Shown piece after piece: positions 46,709 to 57,233 of a stretch of DNA of 64,000 bases (within the stretch, counting starts at the first letter, position 1; the number at the start of each line of letters is the position of its first letter). Origin of the DNA: a virus. The notes beneath the pieces were generated by a model, which worked only from the letters and a program-made list of their open reading frames with translations, was not told where the DNA came from and ran no database searches. The stretch covers positions 1 to 64,000 of the IMG/VR virus record IMGVR_UViG_3300030103_003268. One strand, written 5' to 3'. A program made the translations under genes and the position numbers.

Positions 46709-47071
46709 TTACTCAACCTCCAACAATATAAACAGTTCTAATGTTTCTGTTGTGGAAAATGGGCCAACTCCTTGAAAGTTGGTTCTATATACCATTTTTT
46801 TATCATTTGGGGCAGGATTACCTGTGTTTCTAAAAAGACCAACTTCACGAATAACTTGTCCTTGAATATTCTGCCCATCTACTGACACTTTAACTTCAAT
46901 AACATTTAATGTGGAATTTGTAATTGTTAATGTTGTAGAGGCGGATAAAGGAACATCTAAATCGGTAGCAGTTGGACTAGTAGCATTTCCCCCAAGTCCA
47001 ATTTTTGCGGTATCAAAGAGGTTATCTTTAATATGTGTGGCAATCAATGTTTTTAATTCATCTGTAATCAT
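46709..47071 (-). CDS. Fibre-adjacent tail protein (120 residues)
   Basis: Starts MITDELKTLIATHIKDNL, then GLGGNATSPTATDLDVPL, a segment common in marine phage tail and fibre-linked proteins. It is beta-rich (TLTITNSTLNVIEVKVSV) and ends LFILLEVE. It overlaps the large protein upstream by 4 bases. It probably joins the fibre to the tail tip. Confidence 0.65.
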   Translation of the reverse strand: MITDELKTLIATHIKDNLFDTAKIGLGGNATSPTATDLDVPLSASTTLTITNSTLNVIEVKVSVDGQNIQGQVIREVGLFRNTGNPAPNDKKMVYRTNFQGVGPFSTTETLELFILLEVE

Positions 47072-50000
47072 GCTAAATCTTCCTCCACTAAATCAGTAAT
47101 TGTGATTGCTCCACCTGTAAATCCTAAAGCAGTAGTAAATCCTAACGCTGCTCCAAAGCCGAGAGTCCGACCTGCGCCTCCCGCACTTCTCTTCCGAACC
47201 AACAATTTAAGTTCTTTGGTGTCCACAGTATCAAGGAAATTAAAAGAGACTTCTTGCGTGTTTAAGTCGTTGCTTCTCAATGCTGCTTTTGTTTCTTTAC
47301 TTGAAATCAGCAGTTCAGAGAAAACATCGGAAAGGTCTTTACTGTATCGGCCAAGTTGTAGTTTGATAAAGCCTGTTAATTGGTGTTCCATTTCCAATAC
47401 AATAAATTCATTCATTTCAATGTTCTCTCTTGGGATAAACACATTTACAATATCACCGACTCGCAGTTGGCTTATTCCTTTGTTTTGCATAGTAAAGGAT
47501 AATTTTTGATTAAGACGAGAATGAATCTGTAAAAGGTTAGTAGCCTTTTTATCTACTTCTTCTTGAGTTAGTAAAGTGTTATCTACCACTTCTAATGTCT
47601 TTCGCCCTCTTTTTTGTATTGAGCGCAAGTCTTTGCGAATGGCTTTATGTGCATTTCCATATACATTAATTTCGTTAAAGAAATCAAAGAGAGTTGAAAC
47701 TTTATCAAATTCAGAAATTAAAAATTCTCCACTATCATCAATGGTGATATTCGTTCTTAAAGAATTTTCGCTTTCAGGGAAAATCTTAAACACATTGTTT
47801 TCCTCAACAAGTTTCATATTCTTTCTATCAAGAATATATCGTATTGCAGAATATAAATCTACACCTTGATAGTTGGGTGCTAAATACATCGGTGTGTCCG
47901 TTGAAGTAGTTGTAAATTCAATTCCTTCTTGCTCAAGTAATTCGTTGATAAGGTCTTCACCTTCAAGACCAATACTTACTGTTGAACCAATACAGGCTCT
48001 TGTTGGGTCAATTTTTAATTGCTCATTTGATGAAGCAGTAAAGGTTTCCGAAACAGAAACAACTCCTTTAGCATTAAACATTTCATTTAAAACTATGGAA
48101 TGTAATGTGCTTCTTATTGTTTTTGAAGAAGTTTGTATTCTTTTGGAATTTTTTCCATCAGAATAATACAGAGAATAATCTCCTGTTGGTAAAATATTAG
48201 TAAATTGCTCAGAGTCTTCAATTACAATTCCGTCATCTGTTGATTGTTTATCTAAATCAATGGCGACAAACATTGAAAGAACGCCTTCATCCCGATAAGA
48301 GTTATCTCCCGATTTATCATTTCCATCTTTATAGAAATAACTTTCTTTTTCGTCTATATACACTTCATTTTTATTTGCTTTTTTAGTGTATTCAGATTTT
48401 AATGTATTAAGGTGTAATTCTTTAGGCATGAAATCATAAAAGCAAGTTTCGTTAGGTTGAAGTATTCTATATGCTCCTGCGGCTAAAGCCCTATCTGTAA
48501 TTAAGTGATGCTCGTCAATATCGCCATTATTGACTTCATGCGAGACTACATGAATCAATTGAGAAACTCTTACCTCTTGCATACTCTTTGCTAAATCTTT
48601 TGTTCCAGTTGAAACAGAAGTTCCGACAATATCTCGGCCCGCTTCAGGAACAAGATAACATCCCGTCAAATCAATAAACTTTAAGAAACAATTATGTTTA
48701 TCACTAGTTGCTACATCAATAGCATTTTTGTGTAAATTGCCATTAGAAGAATTAATTGTTCCTGTCGTGAAATTGGCTGGAGTAGATGTTTGTAAAAATA
48801 ATCTTGGCTTAAAGACCATCATCGCCCCATCAGCAGTATATGGTCTTGAGGTGGTGTATGAAGTGCTAGTATCGCCTACATATTCAAAGCCCTTAAAATG
48901 AGCATCGCTTTGTAGAATAAGGTGTTCATCAGCATTAACTGTTATTTCCCCGACTCCTTTCAAAATCTGAGTAGTATTACCTTCTGCCAATTTAAATGCG
49001 CCCGCATCCTCAATTCCAAATCTATCTAAGACAACACCAATTAGACCATTATATGGCTTACCATGAATATTTGAAAAATAGTGTCCTAATGGTCTTATTG
49101 GAAATGTATCTGCACTAGAAGATAGTGTTGAATAGTTTCCAGATTCAAATGCAATAGGCAAAACAATTTCTGTATCTACTGGAATAGAAAGAACAGTTGC
49201 CCCTGAACCAGTATCATTTGCTACTGCGGCGGCATCTGCTGGATTAGAAACAGCAGTAGCATCGCTCCCATATCCGCTTGTTTCAGGAATAACGCAACAT
49301 TTAAGTGGATGGAACTTAAATCTATCCAATTGATGAAAAGAATCTTTTTCATTTCTTCCTTTCAAAAATGTTCCTGTTAATCCAGTTATTACAATAGCCT
49401 TTGAAGCCGCAGAACCATTATTAGTCAATATTCCAGCAGAAGTAAGTGTGTGGGCAGTTCCAGTAGATGTTCCTGATTTTGCTCCTATAAATTGTCCCTT
49501 TTCATCAAAAATATTAGTAGTATCATTAATTGTGACTGAGGTTGTAAAGTTAATGGTTGTTCCACTAATGCTAGCAATATTTCCTATTACCGTAATTGAA
49601 GAACCTGTCAAACTTACAACGCTAGCAAGGCTTTCAGGAATTCTCTTAGGAATTTCTTTTTCAGGATTTACTGGATTAAAAAGAAAATCTACACATAGTT
49701 CTGTAAGTCTCATCAATCCAAATCTCTTGAGTTTAGATAAATCAGTTTCGCTAGAAAATGACAGCGTTTGGAATTTTTCATCTTTTAATAATTGTCTTTT
49801 TCCAGACTCTAATGTAGAGTCTCCTACATTTTTATTATCAATTAAAAATAAATTATAGTTATTTAAAGTTTTAGACATACTTCCGCCTATTGAGTGCATT
49901 AAACTATCTTTTCTTAGACTACTATAAGGTAAAATATCACTATTTACATATAAAAATAACCTAGCGACTGATTCATCTATATGAATATATCTAGCATATT

Positions 50001-53000
50001 TTTCTAAAGTCCCAAATGCACCACCAATAACAGTATAGTAATAATTTACTGATTCATTAGCACTAGTAAATATTCTTGTGTTGTTTAAATTAGAACCAAA
50101 GGGGCTATGATAGCCTCTTTCATCGGGAGGTAAAACCCTATAAGAACTATCTGTCTTATTAGCATTGTTGATATTAGATGAACCAGTGTTGGGTTTAAAT
50201 CTATAAGAACTGGCATAAGTGTTTAGTTGAGATTTTCTAGGATAAAAACTAGGAAAACGAGAGTTAGACTTTTTAATAAGAGGATTGTTTAATGTAAAAT
50301 TACCAAAACCGATTTCTCTAGTTTTATAGTATGGTTGTCCAAAACGACTAGTGTTATCTCCTGCAACAGTTGTGCTTTCTACATTTAGTGGAACTGAGCC
50401 GCTAGCCCTTACTGTGGGATGAGGACGAGTTAAAATTTTACCTCCCCATAAGTGGGAGCCATTGACTAAAAGTAAATCACTAACTGGTTTGTCAATTTTA
50501 TGTATGGTTTCACTAACAGAAAAATTATGTATAGTTCTATCTAAATAGATTCTAACTAGCACAGAAGAGGTTGTCTTAACTAATTTATCAAAAACTAAAC
50601 CAACGAATGTTTTATTTGCACCAACAAACAAAGCATCTCCTATTTCTAAAGTGTAGGCATTTGCATTAGCAATATCAAAAAAGTTATCATTTGTAGAACT
50701 ATCAACAGCACTTACTGTTCCTACTTCTGTAAATGTAAAATCACTAGTATCTGTAAAATAATTTGTTTTTCTACCCAAAGTGATAGGAATATACGGGGCT
50801 AATTCAATTTCTGTAATATTGTCTTTCTTTGAAGTAGAAACAACTTCAAAATCAATTAAAGTATTTACAGTATCAAAGGATGATTCTCCTGCACTACCAT
50901 GTTCGTCCTTTAATTTTGATTGAAAAGCAAAGTCATTTGAAATAGATGATGGCTTATGAATTGCATATCCAATTGCGCCAGCACTTGCATTTGCACTACT
51001 TGAAACCAAAGAGTCGCTTTCAACACCGCTTGACATTGTGATTTTGTTTCCTGATGTAAAAATTAATCCTTTATTAGCGGCTCCTGTAAGAGAAGAGGGT
51101 TTGCTTGTAGCAAGATGGGATGAACCAAGTGCCTTTGAGAGAATGTAATTCTTTTCTGACTCTTTGTAAATTTTATCTCCTGCTGAAACGCTAGTAAGTA
51201 GTCCCGTTGATATATTTATTTGTTGTAATACACTAGAGCCTCCACCAGAATAATCACTAAAAGAAGTTATTTCTCCTAAAAAGCCATTTTCTACAAATAT
51301 TTTATCACCTGCAACTAAAGGTGAATCAAAACCCTCGGCAATCATTTCTGTTTTTATAAAGGTTGAACCAACAGAACTTGCTAAAACCGAACCTGCGGGA
51401 ACAGCAGATTGTAATTTATTATATGGACTATTACTAGAATAAATAATATCTTCACTAAACAAAGTATTTAGATTTACAATAGGAGAAAGTAATTTGCTAA
51501 ACTTGTCTCTACCCTGAATTTCCATAATAGTCTGCCCATTCTCCTTTCTATTTTCAATATTTTCAACTTCGCCGTTAAATCTTTCAATAAAGATTTGATA
51601 TTGTCCTTTAGTAAAACTTAACGGGTTAGTATGATATGAGTCTGTATCAAATGATAAAGTAATCATTCCTTTTGTGGCATCACAAGCAGTAATAGTAGCA
51701 AATCTTTCATTATGATTTAATGATGTAAAAGAGACATACATCTTGCTAAACCTACCATTTAGTAGTGAAATATCAAGCATAAGTGTCCCGTCAGTTGCGT
51801 TATATGCTCGCCTGTTAAGCACATCTCCGCTTGTTGGGGTCGTGGACTGTGCGGCGAAAACCCCGTCGTTCTCCGTTCTTACATAGGGGTGTGTGGATGA
51901 TTGGAAGGTTATCTCTTGGGTTGTTCCCGACAAGCCAGCAATAGACTGAACAATTAAAATATTATCTCCTAACTTGACCTCATCTCCTGCATTTAGAACA
52001 TCATCTAAATTATATTGAGTATTGAAAGAAAATACTGCATTAGAAGTCTTTGAACTATATGTTGCGGCTAAAGGAAAAAATTCGTTCATATCACCACGAT
52101 GAATATTATGTCGCACACGGTATGCGTCAAATTCTTTCACCTTTCTCGGCATAATTCTGCCGTTATCAATAATAGATGTCTCTGCAAACCCACCCTTTCC
52201 ATCAATTGATTCTGTATTTGTGTGGTCATAAATATTGTAAAGAAGATTAGATTTAGTCGGTGAAAAATCATAACTTAGGTATCGTAGGGGGCCGGTGAAT
52301 GTAGGAGTAGAAATAACATCGTCTGCGATTCTTCTTGCATTAATGTGGCTTTGCTGATAATTTGTTGTATCCTCCACAATTGTTCCTCCTTCATTATAGG
52401 TGCAATTTATGGATTGTGCCGCATCCAAATCTCTTAGTTTATCAGTCAATTTTATCTTGTATGAGAATCTGCTGTAATCTACAACAGACTTACCAAAGTC
52501 TTGCATCGTAGTAAAAACTTTACAATTATCTGCATTTGATAGTGTATAACTGTTGGCTGTGCCGCTTTCCCTCATAGCGTAAAACTTGCGATTATGGTTC
52601 AACTCATTGGGCTTATCCAAACTATCATTATAGAAATAAAATAGCGGTCTTGCCACTGCCATTCTTCTCCACAATTCTCCTTCAAAATCATTTGATGAAG
52701 AACCTAAACTATCATCTTGGAGCATGCCCATTGAGACAGCAACAATGCTTCCATTCTTGGTCATTTGGAAAATAATGAACTTGGTATCTTTTGGGATTTC
52801 ATTTCCTAACTTCGGTTCAAATTCAAAAGCATCACCATATTCGTCTTCTGTTAAAACCTCAGTAATTTTAGCAAAGTGATGTTGGTATGGAGTGTCCGAA
52901 TAAAGCAAAACAAAATAATCATTATCTGTTAAGTTAGTAGCAGTAGGGTTAAATCTAATCCCTGTCGTGGTCAATGAATCATAGCATTTGATTCTAAATC

Positions 53001-53175
53001 CCTTCGTTGTATTTAGATTAGAATTTTCTGTAATGGTTCCTCCCCAACCAGTAATCGCAACAGAAGTGTCTTCTGTTGTAATTGCAGTATATATTCTATG
53101 CCCGTCTGTTGGGCTACTGTCCTTCAAATAAGGATTTGTTGGGGCATTAAAAATGTCATCTAATGTCAAAGCCAT
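47068..53175 (-). CDS. Large tail tip/hub protein (2035 residues)
   Basis: The longest gene. It is beta-rich, Ser/Thr/Asn-rich and modular. The C-terminal 400 residues include hub-like segments (ISQLRVGDIVNVFIPRENI, then FIVLEMEHQLTGFIKLQL, and SELLISSKETKAALRSN), which resemble tail hub/tip proteins. The last 60 residues are Gly/Phe-rich and hydrophobic (TLGFGAALGFTTALGFTGG). The middle has repeated strand motifs, probably stalk and receptor-binding modules. It sits between LamG and fibre genes in the usual tail-tip position. It could contact the host membrane during DNA entry. Confidence 0.75.
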   Translation of the reverse strand: MALTLDDIFNAPTNPYLKDSSPTDGHRIYTAITTEDTSVAITGWGGTITENSNLNTTKGFRIKCYDSLTTTGIRFNPTATNLTDNDYFVLLYSDTPYQHHFAKITEVLTEDEYGDAFEFEPKLGNEIPKDTKFIIFQMTKNGSIVAVSMGMLQDDSLGSSSNDFEGELWRRMAVARPLFYFYNDSLDKPNELNHNRKFYAMRESGTANSYTLSNADNCKVFTTMQDFGKSVVDYSRFSYKIKLTDKLRDLDAAQSINCTYNEGGTIVEDTTNYQQSHINARRIADDVISTPTFTGPLRYLSYDFSPTKSNLLYNIYDHTNTESIDGKGGFAETSIIDNGRIMPRKVKEFDAYRVRHNIHRGDMNEFFPLAATYSSKTSNAVFSFNTQYNLDDVLNAGDEVKLGDNILIVQSIAGLSGTTQEITFQSSTHPYVRTENDGVFAAQSTTPTSGDVLNRRAYNATDGTLMLDISLLNGRFSKMYVSFTSLNHNERFATITACDATKGMITLSFDTDSYHTNPLSFTKGQYQIFIERFNGEVENIENRKENGQTIMEIQGRDKFSKLLSPIVNLNTLFSEDIIYSSNSPYNKLQSAVPAGSVLASSVGSTFIKTEMIAEGFDSPLVAGDKIFVENGFLGEITSFSDYSGGGSSVLQQINISTGLLTSVSAGDKIYKESEKNYILSKALGSSHLATSKPSSLTGAANKGLIFTSGNKITMSSGVESDSLVSSSANASAGAIGYAIHKPSSISNDFAFQSKLKDEHGSAGESSFDTVNTLIDFEVVSTSKKDNITEIELAPYIPITLGRKTNYFTDTSDFTFTEVGTVSAVDSSTNDNFFDIANANAYTLEIGDALFVGANKTFVGLVFDKLVKTTSSVLVRIYLDRTIHNFSVSETIHKIDKPVSDLLLVNGSHLWGGKILTRPHPTVRASGSVPLNVESTTVAGDNTSRFGQPYYKTREIGFGNFTLNNPLIKKSNSRFPSFYPRKSQLNTYASSYRFKPNTGSSNINNANKTDSSYRVLPPDERGYHSPFGSNLNNTRIFTSANESVNYYYTVIGGAFGTLEKYARYIHIDESVARLFLYVNSDILPYSSLRKDSLMHSIGGSMSKTLNNYNLFLIDNKNVGDSTLESGKRQLLKDEKFQTLSFSSETDLSKLKRFGLMRLTELCVDFLFNPVNPEKEIPKRIPESLASVVSLTGSSITVIGNIASISGTTINFTTSVTINDTTNIFDEKGQFIGAKSGTSTGTAHTLTSAGILTNNGSAASKAIVITGLTGTFLKGRNEKDSFHQLDRFKFHPLKCCVIPETSGYGSDATAVSNPADAAAVANDTGSGATVLSIPVDTEIVLPIAFESGNYSTLSSSADTFPIRPLGHYFSNIHGKPYNGLIGVVLDRFGIEDAGAFKLAEGNTTQILKGVGEITVNADEHLILQSDAHFKGFEYVGDTSTSYTTSRPYTADGAMMVFKPRLFLQTSTPANFTTGTINSSNGNLHKNAIDVATSDKHNCFLKFIDLTGCYLVPEAGRDIVGTSVSTGTKDLAKSMQEVRVSQLIHVVSHEVNNGDIDEHHLITDRALAAGAYRILQPNETCFYDFMPKELHLNTLKSEYTKKANKNEVYIDEKESYFYKDGNDKSGDNSYRDEGVLSMFVAIDLDKQSTDDGIVIEDSEQFTNILPTGDYSLYYSDGKNSKRIQTSSKTIRSTLHSIVLNEMFNAKGVVSVSETFTASSNEQLKIDPTRACIGSTVSIGLEGEDLINELLEQEGIEFTTTSTDTPMYLAPNYQGVDLYSAIRYILDRKNMKLVEENNVFKIFPESENSLRTNITIDDSGEFLISEFDKVSTLFDFFNEINVYGNAHKAIRKDLRSIQKRGRKTLEVVDNTLLTQEEVDKKATNLLQIHSRLNQKLSFTMQNKGISQLRVGDIVNVFIPRENIEMNEFIVLEMEHQLTGFIKLQLGRYSKDLSDVFSELLISSKETKAALRSNDLNTQEVSFNFLDTVDTKELKLLVRKRSAGGAGRTLGFGAALGFTTALGFTGGAITITDLVEEDLA

Positions 53176-54338
53176 TAATCATCCACCTCCTCAAATCGTA
53201 AATATAAAACAGTATTATTTAAATTAGGCATCAAGTTATTAATTGCACTAAATTCAGTTTTTTTAATATTCATGATACTTAACTCATGTAATTCTCCCAT
53301 GAATTGATTATTTGTAGTGGCCGAATTAGCCCCTGTTGCACCTCCACCATTCGCACCAATATAGAAATCTTCTCCTTCCATTGTAAAAGAATCCGTTTGA
53401 GTATGCGTTCCTGTTTTAACTATTCTTCCGTTAAAAAAGACTAGTGCCTCTTTATTTTCATTATCCCAAGAACAAGCAATATGATAAGTATTGTTTATGT
53501 AAGAAGGCTCAAAGAAATCATTATGTATAAATATTTCACTACCTGAAGGAACAGAAATAGAAGGGTCAGCCTTCAATGTTAGGCTAGTCCCATTTGCTGA
53601 ATGCACAAGACCAAAAGAAGTAAAATTAAATCCATCTCTAATAAATACTTCTTTACCATCAAAAACATATGTATTCGCATTTGATAGATTAGCGACCTTA
53701 CTAGAAAAGGCACTTGTAGTAGAACCAATTGATTTATATTTTACCTTTCCGTCTTCTTCAAAGCCCTTTTCTACAAAAGAATCATATTGGTTTCCAAGAT
53801 TAGGAATAATCACCGCATCGCTCGTAAAGTATTCCATTGAAGCAGTTCCTAATTTAATTCCTACTTTAATTTTGTATCTTGCTGGATTATTCTCATTGTG
53901 TAAAGTATCATTTACTAAACTCACTTGAAAGTTGGTGCTATGAAAAATTCTCATTTCATGTGTAATTCTACTGGCTCTTGGTAAATATAATTCACTTTGA
54001 AAATTATTTTCTTCCGTAGCAGTAAAAACTGCTTGACTTAATCCAGGCATTATTTTCTTATTATGTGCATCAAAAGAATGACCACTACCAATAGGGGCCT
54101 GATTAATATTTGATGGCTTACTGATAGAACCTGCTGTTCTGTAAGTCCCGTAGCCGTTAATTTCATATGGTGTTAAAACACACTCAAAGGTAAAATTATT
54201 ATCTAAATTCCAAAGACCATAGGGAATACCTGTTCCAGTTGAAGCAATATTATCTGTATAATCTAAGGTCAAAAAACCATTACACATAATTGGAAAAACA
54301 AGAGAGCGTTGTTTTCCTGTAAAAATAGCATATGACAT
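53175..54338 (-). CDS. LamG/concanavalin-like tail protein
   Basis: 387 residues. The C-terminal half matches a LamG-like jelly roll: TYHIACSWDNENKEALVFFN, GRIVKTGTHTQTDSFT, DFYIGANGGGATG and MGELHELSIMN. It probably binds sugars or glycans on the host surface. ATG 54338 follows GAGGTTTTATT, which overlaps the previous stop. It shares one base with the large tail tip gene. Confidence 0.8.
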   Translation of the reverse strand: MSYAIFTGKQRSLVFPIMCNGFLTLDYTDNIASTGTGIPYGLWNLDNNFTFECVLTPYEINGYGTYRTAGSISKPSNINQAPIGSGHSFDAHNKKIMPGLSQAVFTATEENNFQSELYLPRASRITHEMRIFHSTNFQVSLVNDTLHNENNPARYKIKVGIKLGTASMEYFTSDAVIIPNLGNQYDSFVEKGFEEDGKVKYKSIGSTTSAFSSKVANLSNANTYVFDGKEVFIRDGFNFTSFGLVHSANGTSLTLKADPSISVPSGSEIFIHNDFFEPSYINNTYHIACSWDNENKEALVFFNGRIVKTGTHTQTDSFTMEGEDFYIGANGGGATGANSATTNNQFMGELHELSIMNIKKTEFSAINNLMPNLNNTVLYLRFEEVDD

Positions 54339-54347
54339 AATAAAACC

Positions 54348-54962
54348 TCAAGGAAGAACATTGGCTACGACAAATTCTAAAGAAAACGAAACATCAATAC
54401 TTTCACCTGTCATCTCATAAGAAAAACTTTGAATAAACCCGCTTAGTCCCTTTGATGTGGAAGAGGTAGGAAATGAAAATGAACCAACTACATTTGTATT
54501 ATCCTTTTCTAAAGCATTTCCTCTTGCTCTAAAGGTTAAAGGAATTTGGACTGTGCTTGCTCTTGCTGCATAATTTTCATCAACCTTTGAATCTATTAAA
54601 ACAACTAATTGATTAATTGCTTGATAAGAAGCCAGACCTGTTGAATCAACACCAGATGCAATCATTTGAGCCACTTCTTGCGCTGTAAAAGTTAGGTTAG
54701 TCGCACTTCCGCCTGATTTAGTGTGGCTTCTTCTTATTTCTGTATCAACAATAATTCCATTTAATGAAATTCTTTTATTAGACATTCCTAAATCTAAAGC
54801 AACGGTAGTAGATTCTCCTGTTGCTAAACCGCTTAAAGGAACAGGAATAGCAGGAATCGTTTTATCAACCGAAACACTTACGCTATTTACCTTCAATGGA
54901 ATAGTATCAATTGTTGCACTACTACCGCTATGCTTTTGTAATTTTAGATATACATAACTCAT
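54348..54962 (-). CDS. Tail protein, distal-tail-like (204 residues)
   Basis: Start ATG 54962 (AGGTGATTAAA upstream). Beta-rich: SYVYLKLQKHSG, IPLKVNSVSVSVDKTIPAI, and a C-terminus of repeated strands (FSYEMTGESIDVSFSLEFV). Its place right after the tape-measure gene is that of the distal tail or tail-tube-cap protein. No enzymatic motif. Confidence 0.65.
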   Translation of the reverse strand: MSYVYLKLQKHSGSSATIDTIPLKVNSVSVSVDKTIPAIPVPLSGLATGESTTVALDLGMSNKRISLNGIIVDTEIRRSHTKSGGSATNLTFTAQEVAQMIASGVDSTGLASYQAINQLVVLIDSKVDENYAARASTVQIPLTFRARGNALEKDNTNVVGSFSFPTSSTSKGLSGFIQSFSYEMTGESIDVSFSLEFVVANVLP

Positions 54963-54967
54963 TTTAA

Positions 54968-56638
54968 TCACCTAAATGTGCTTGAAGAAGTGCTTCTGTT
55001 AATTTTGGAATTAATCATGCGACCAATTTCATCTGCCATTCTACGCATTTCTGCCTTTGAAGAATCTTTTGCATTAACAGTAATGTTGAAGTTATTTACA
55101 ACAGATTTTCCTCCAACCATCTTTTTGCTATCTCGGTTGGAATGAACTCTTGCTCCTCTCGGCAAATTTACCAATTCTGGGCCTTTTTCGCCAACAACAG
55201 TTAATCCTCCTTGAGCGATACCTCCGTTAGCCATAAAGGGTATTTTATCTGTAATTGTTCTCATAAATCTATACATTATAACTCCAAGCAGACCCGCTAA
55301 CCAAACAGGCGCACCCATAATGAAAGCACCCACTAGAACAATAAAACCAGCAACTCCCGCAATATATCCTATTTTTTCCGAAAAATTACTTCCTACACCT
55401 CTAAGGTAGTCTGTAAATCTTATCCATCCTTGTTTAAAGAATTCTACAAATATCCCACCTATGAATAATAGACCTGCTCCAATAATTCCAACTGCTACAC
55501 CGATAATACCAACAGCAATTTTAATCATACCATCTATAACATCAGATAGGTTTCCATCACCGAAAAAGCCATTCCATATATCAGTAATCCCTGACCAAAT
55601 CATAGAAATTGAACCCATTATTACTTGACCTGCTAATTTTATTGCTGGTAATGCTTCTTTAAATGCCGCTATCAATGTTTTTCCAATTGTCTTGTATAAG
55701 ATATAAAAGACGGTTAGGGTCAGAGTCATATATATTGTAGCCTTTAAGAAAAATTGAAGAGCCTTCAAAAAGAAACGAGCAATATTTTTTGGCTGTAATG
55801 CTGTGAATACATTATTCATCGCTAAAATCGCCCTGCCTATTTTGGTTTTTTCTAATATTTTATTTCTTCTTCTTTCCATGTCATAGGTTCTTTTTTGCTG
55901 CTTTTTAAGTAGGGTTTTTAAGTAGTCAGGTTGTTTGCCTTTCGCTTCTAATTTTCTAATTGATACTAGTAGGTCTTTTTCATCTTTTTTTGATTGTTTT
56001 ATTTTTCTTGTTCTTTCAAAATCTTTACCTACTACTTTTGTTATTCCGCCCAACCCTTTCTTAAAATCACCTAAAGTCATTTTAGGTAATTTGGCAAGAC
56101 CGACCATTCCAGCCGCAAGAGTAGAAAATAGGCTACTGCTCTCTTTATTTGCGCCCGAAGCACTATCTCTAACGGCTCTTACTGCACTTCCCATACCATT
56201 GAAAGCAGTTGCCACTTTATTGACTAATCTAAACATTCCAGGCGGTAAAAACCCATACATAAATCTTCTAGCAGAAGCGGCCTCAAAACCAAGTAATCTA
56301 ACCTCTTCTTTTGTTGAAGTCATAAAAGTAGCAAGGTATTCTAAGGTTGTTCCTCCCGCTTTTCTATAATCTCTAAGGCTTTTTATGCCAAAAGTTAGCA
56401 TATCATTATTTAGTTTTAAAGTTGTATTAAGAATTTTAGTTCTCTTTTTTAACCCTTCTTCGTCCTGAACTGTTTCTCTTAATTCTTGTTTATTTAATTT
56501 CTTAAGTTTTAATGCTTCCTCTTGAGTTTTATTTAAATTATCATAATATTTTTTCATAGACGCTAACGCCTTATTCATTTCATTTAATGAATCTGTTAAG
56601 GTATTAGTTTCTTGAGTCAAAACGGTGACATTACTCAT
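54968..56638 (-). CDS. Tape measure protein
   Basis: 556 residues from ATG 56638. Long helical N-terminus, hydrophobic segments at about 295-330, 370-400 and 430-465 (VAVGIIGAGLLFIGGIFVEF and VAGFIVLVGAFIMGAPV), and a C-terminus with the tape-measure signature GGLTVVGEKGPELVNLPRG. It sets tail length; at about 1.5 Angstrom per residue, roughly 80 nm is expected. It is probably inserted into the host membrane on DNA entry. It follows the frameshifted chaperone, the standard order for siphovirus tails. Confidence 0.9.
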   Translation of the reverse strand: MSNVTVLTQETNTLTDSLNEMNKALASMKKYYDNLNKTQEEALKLKKLNKQELRETVQDEEGLKKRTKILNTTLKLNNDMLTFGIKSLRDYRKAGGTTLEYLATFMTSTKEEVRLLGFEAASARRFMYGFLPPGMFRLVNKVATAFNGMGSAVRAVRDSASGANKESSSLFSTLAAGMVGLAKLPKMTLGDFKKGLGGITKVVGKDFERTRKIKQSKKDEKDLLVSIRKLEAKGKQPDYLKTLLKKQQKRTYDMERRRNKILEKTKIGRAILAMNNVFTALQPKNIARFFLKALQFFLKATIYMTLTLTVFYILYKTIGKTLIAAFKEALPAIKLAGQVIMGSISMIWSGITDIWNGFFGDGNLSDVIDGMIKIAVGIIGVAVGIIGAGLLFIGGIFVEFFKQGWIRFTDYLRGVGSNFSEKIGYIAGVAGFIVLVGAFIMGAPVWLAGLLGVIMYRFMRTITDKIPFMANGGIAQGGLTVVGEKGPELVNLPRGARVHSNRDSKKMVGGKSVVNNFNITVNAKDSSKAEMRRMADEIGRMINSKINRSTSSSTFR

Positions 56639-56643
56639 ATCTA

Positions 56644-57233
56644 TCACATTCCTTTCATATTAGATTTAGATTGTTTTTCTATCTTATCCATCTCTTCTTT
56701 TTCTAATTCCATCATAACTTTATGAACTGACAATAAATCTATAACAAGAGAACTCGGCATTTTATAGATTTCTAACGGGCTTATTGCTAATGCTTTCGCT
56801 AAAGTATAAACGATAATCAAGGAAATATCTTCAGGGGAACCTTGTCTTCCCTTGAATACCCCCTTTAGTCTTCGTTTTTTTCTTCATCCTCCTCTAACGC
56901 CGAAAACGGGTTTGGGAGAATTTCTTTCAACTGATTGCCGATATACGGCGTGAGTCGTAAAATGTCAATCGCAGAAAGACTTGGTTCAGTCTTTACTACG
57001 AAATTTTCAACCATGAATCTAAACATAGCGTTTAGGTCTAACTCCATGTCTTGACGCTTTGCATCAATCTTCATCATGGCGTTCATGGCCTTATCAACCT
57101 CAAGCCATGTGGGTTCTTTTACCCAGACTTTGAGGTATTCTTCTTTCTCAGGTGCTACACGAATATAGTGTAGTTTTGGCTCGGTTAGTGCAAATAGCAC
57201 ACTCTTATCTGATACAATTTTTTTGTTCAACAT
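56644..57233 (-). CDS. Tail assembly chaperone, minus-one frameshift product (G-T type)
   Basis: The 57233 frame continues past its stop by a -1 shift at AAAAAAC (minus strand, 56874-56880). The zero frame reads GAA AAA AAC, an ideal X-XXY-YYZ slippery site. The -1 frame adds 76 residues (RRLKGVFKGRQGSPEDIS... ending NMKGM) and stops six bases before the tape-measure ATG. A stem of nearly 10 bp (TTCAAGGGAA/TTCCCCTGAA, 56830-56856) lies about 17 bases after the slip site. The product is about 199 residues, the length and layout of the lambda-type gpG-T chaperone that folds the tape measure. Confidence 0.85.
56865..57233 (-). CDS. Tail assembly chaperone, short (G) form
   Basis: 122 residues from ATG 57233 (AAAAGGTGGATAAA upstream). 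Starts MLNKKIVSDKSVLFAL and has a helical middle with a Glu-rich C-terminus EDEEKNED that carries the slippery AAAAAAC. It is made by normal termination, in excess over the frameshifted form, as in other tailed viruses. It acts with the tape measure before tail-tube assembly. Confidence 0.85.
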   Translation of the reverse strand: MLNKKIVSDKSVLFALTEPKLHYIRVAPEKEEYLKVWVKEPTWLEVDKAMNAMMKIDAKRQDMELDLNAMFRFMVENFVVKTEPSLSAIDILRLTPYIGNQLKEILPNPFSALEEDEEKNED

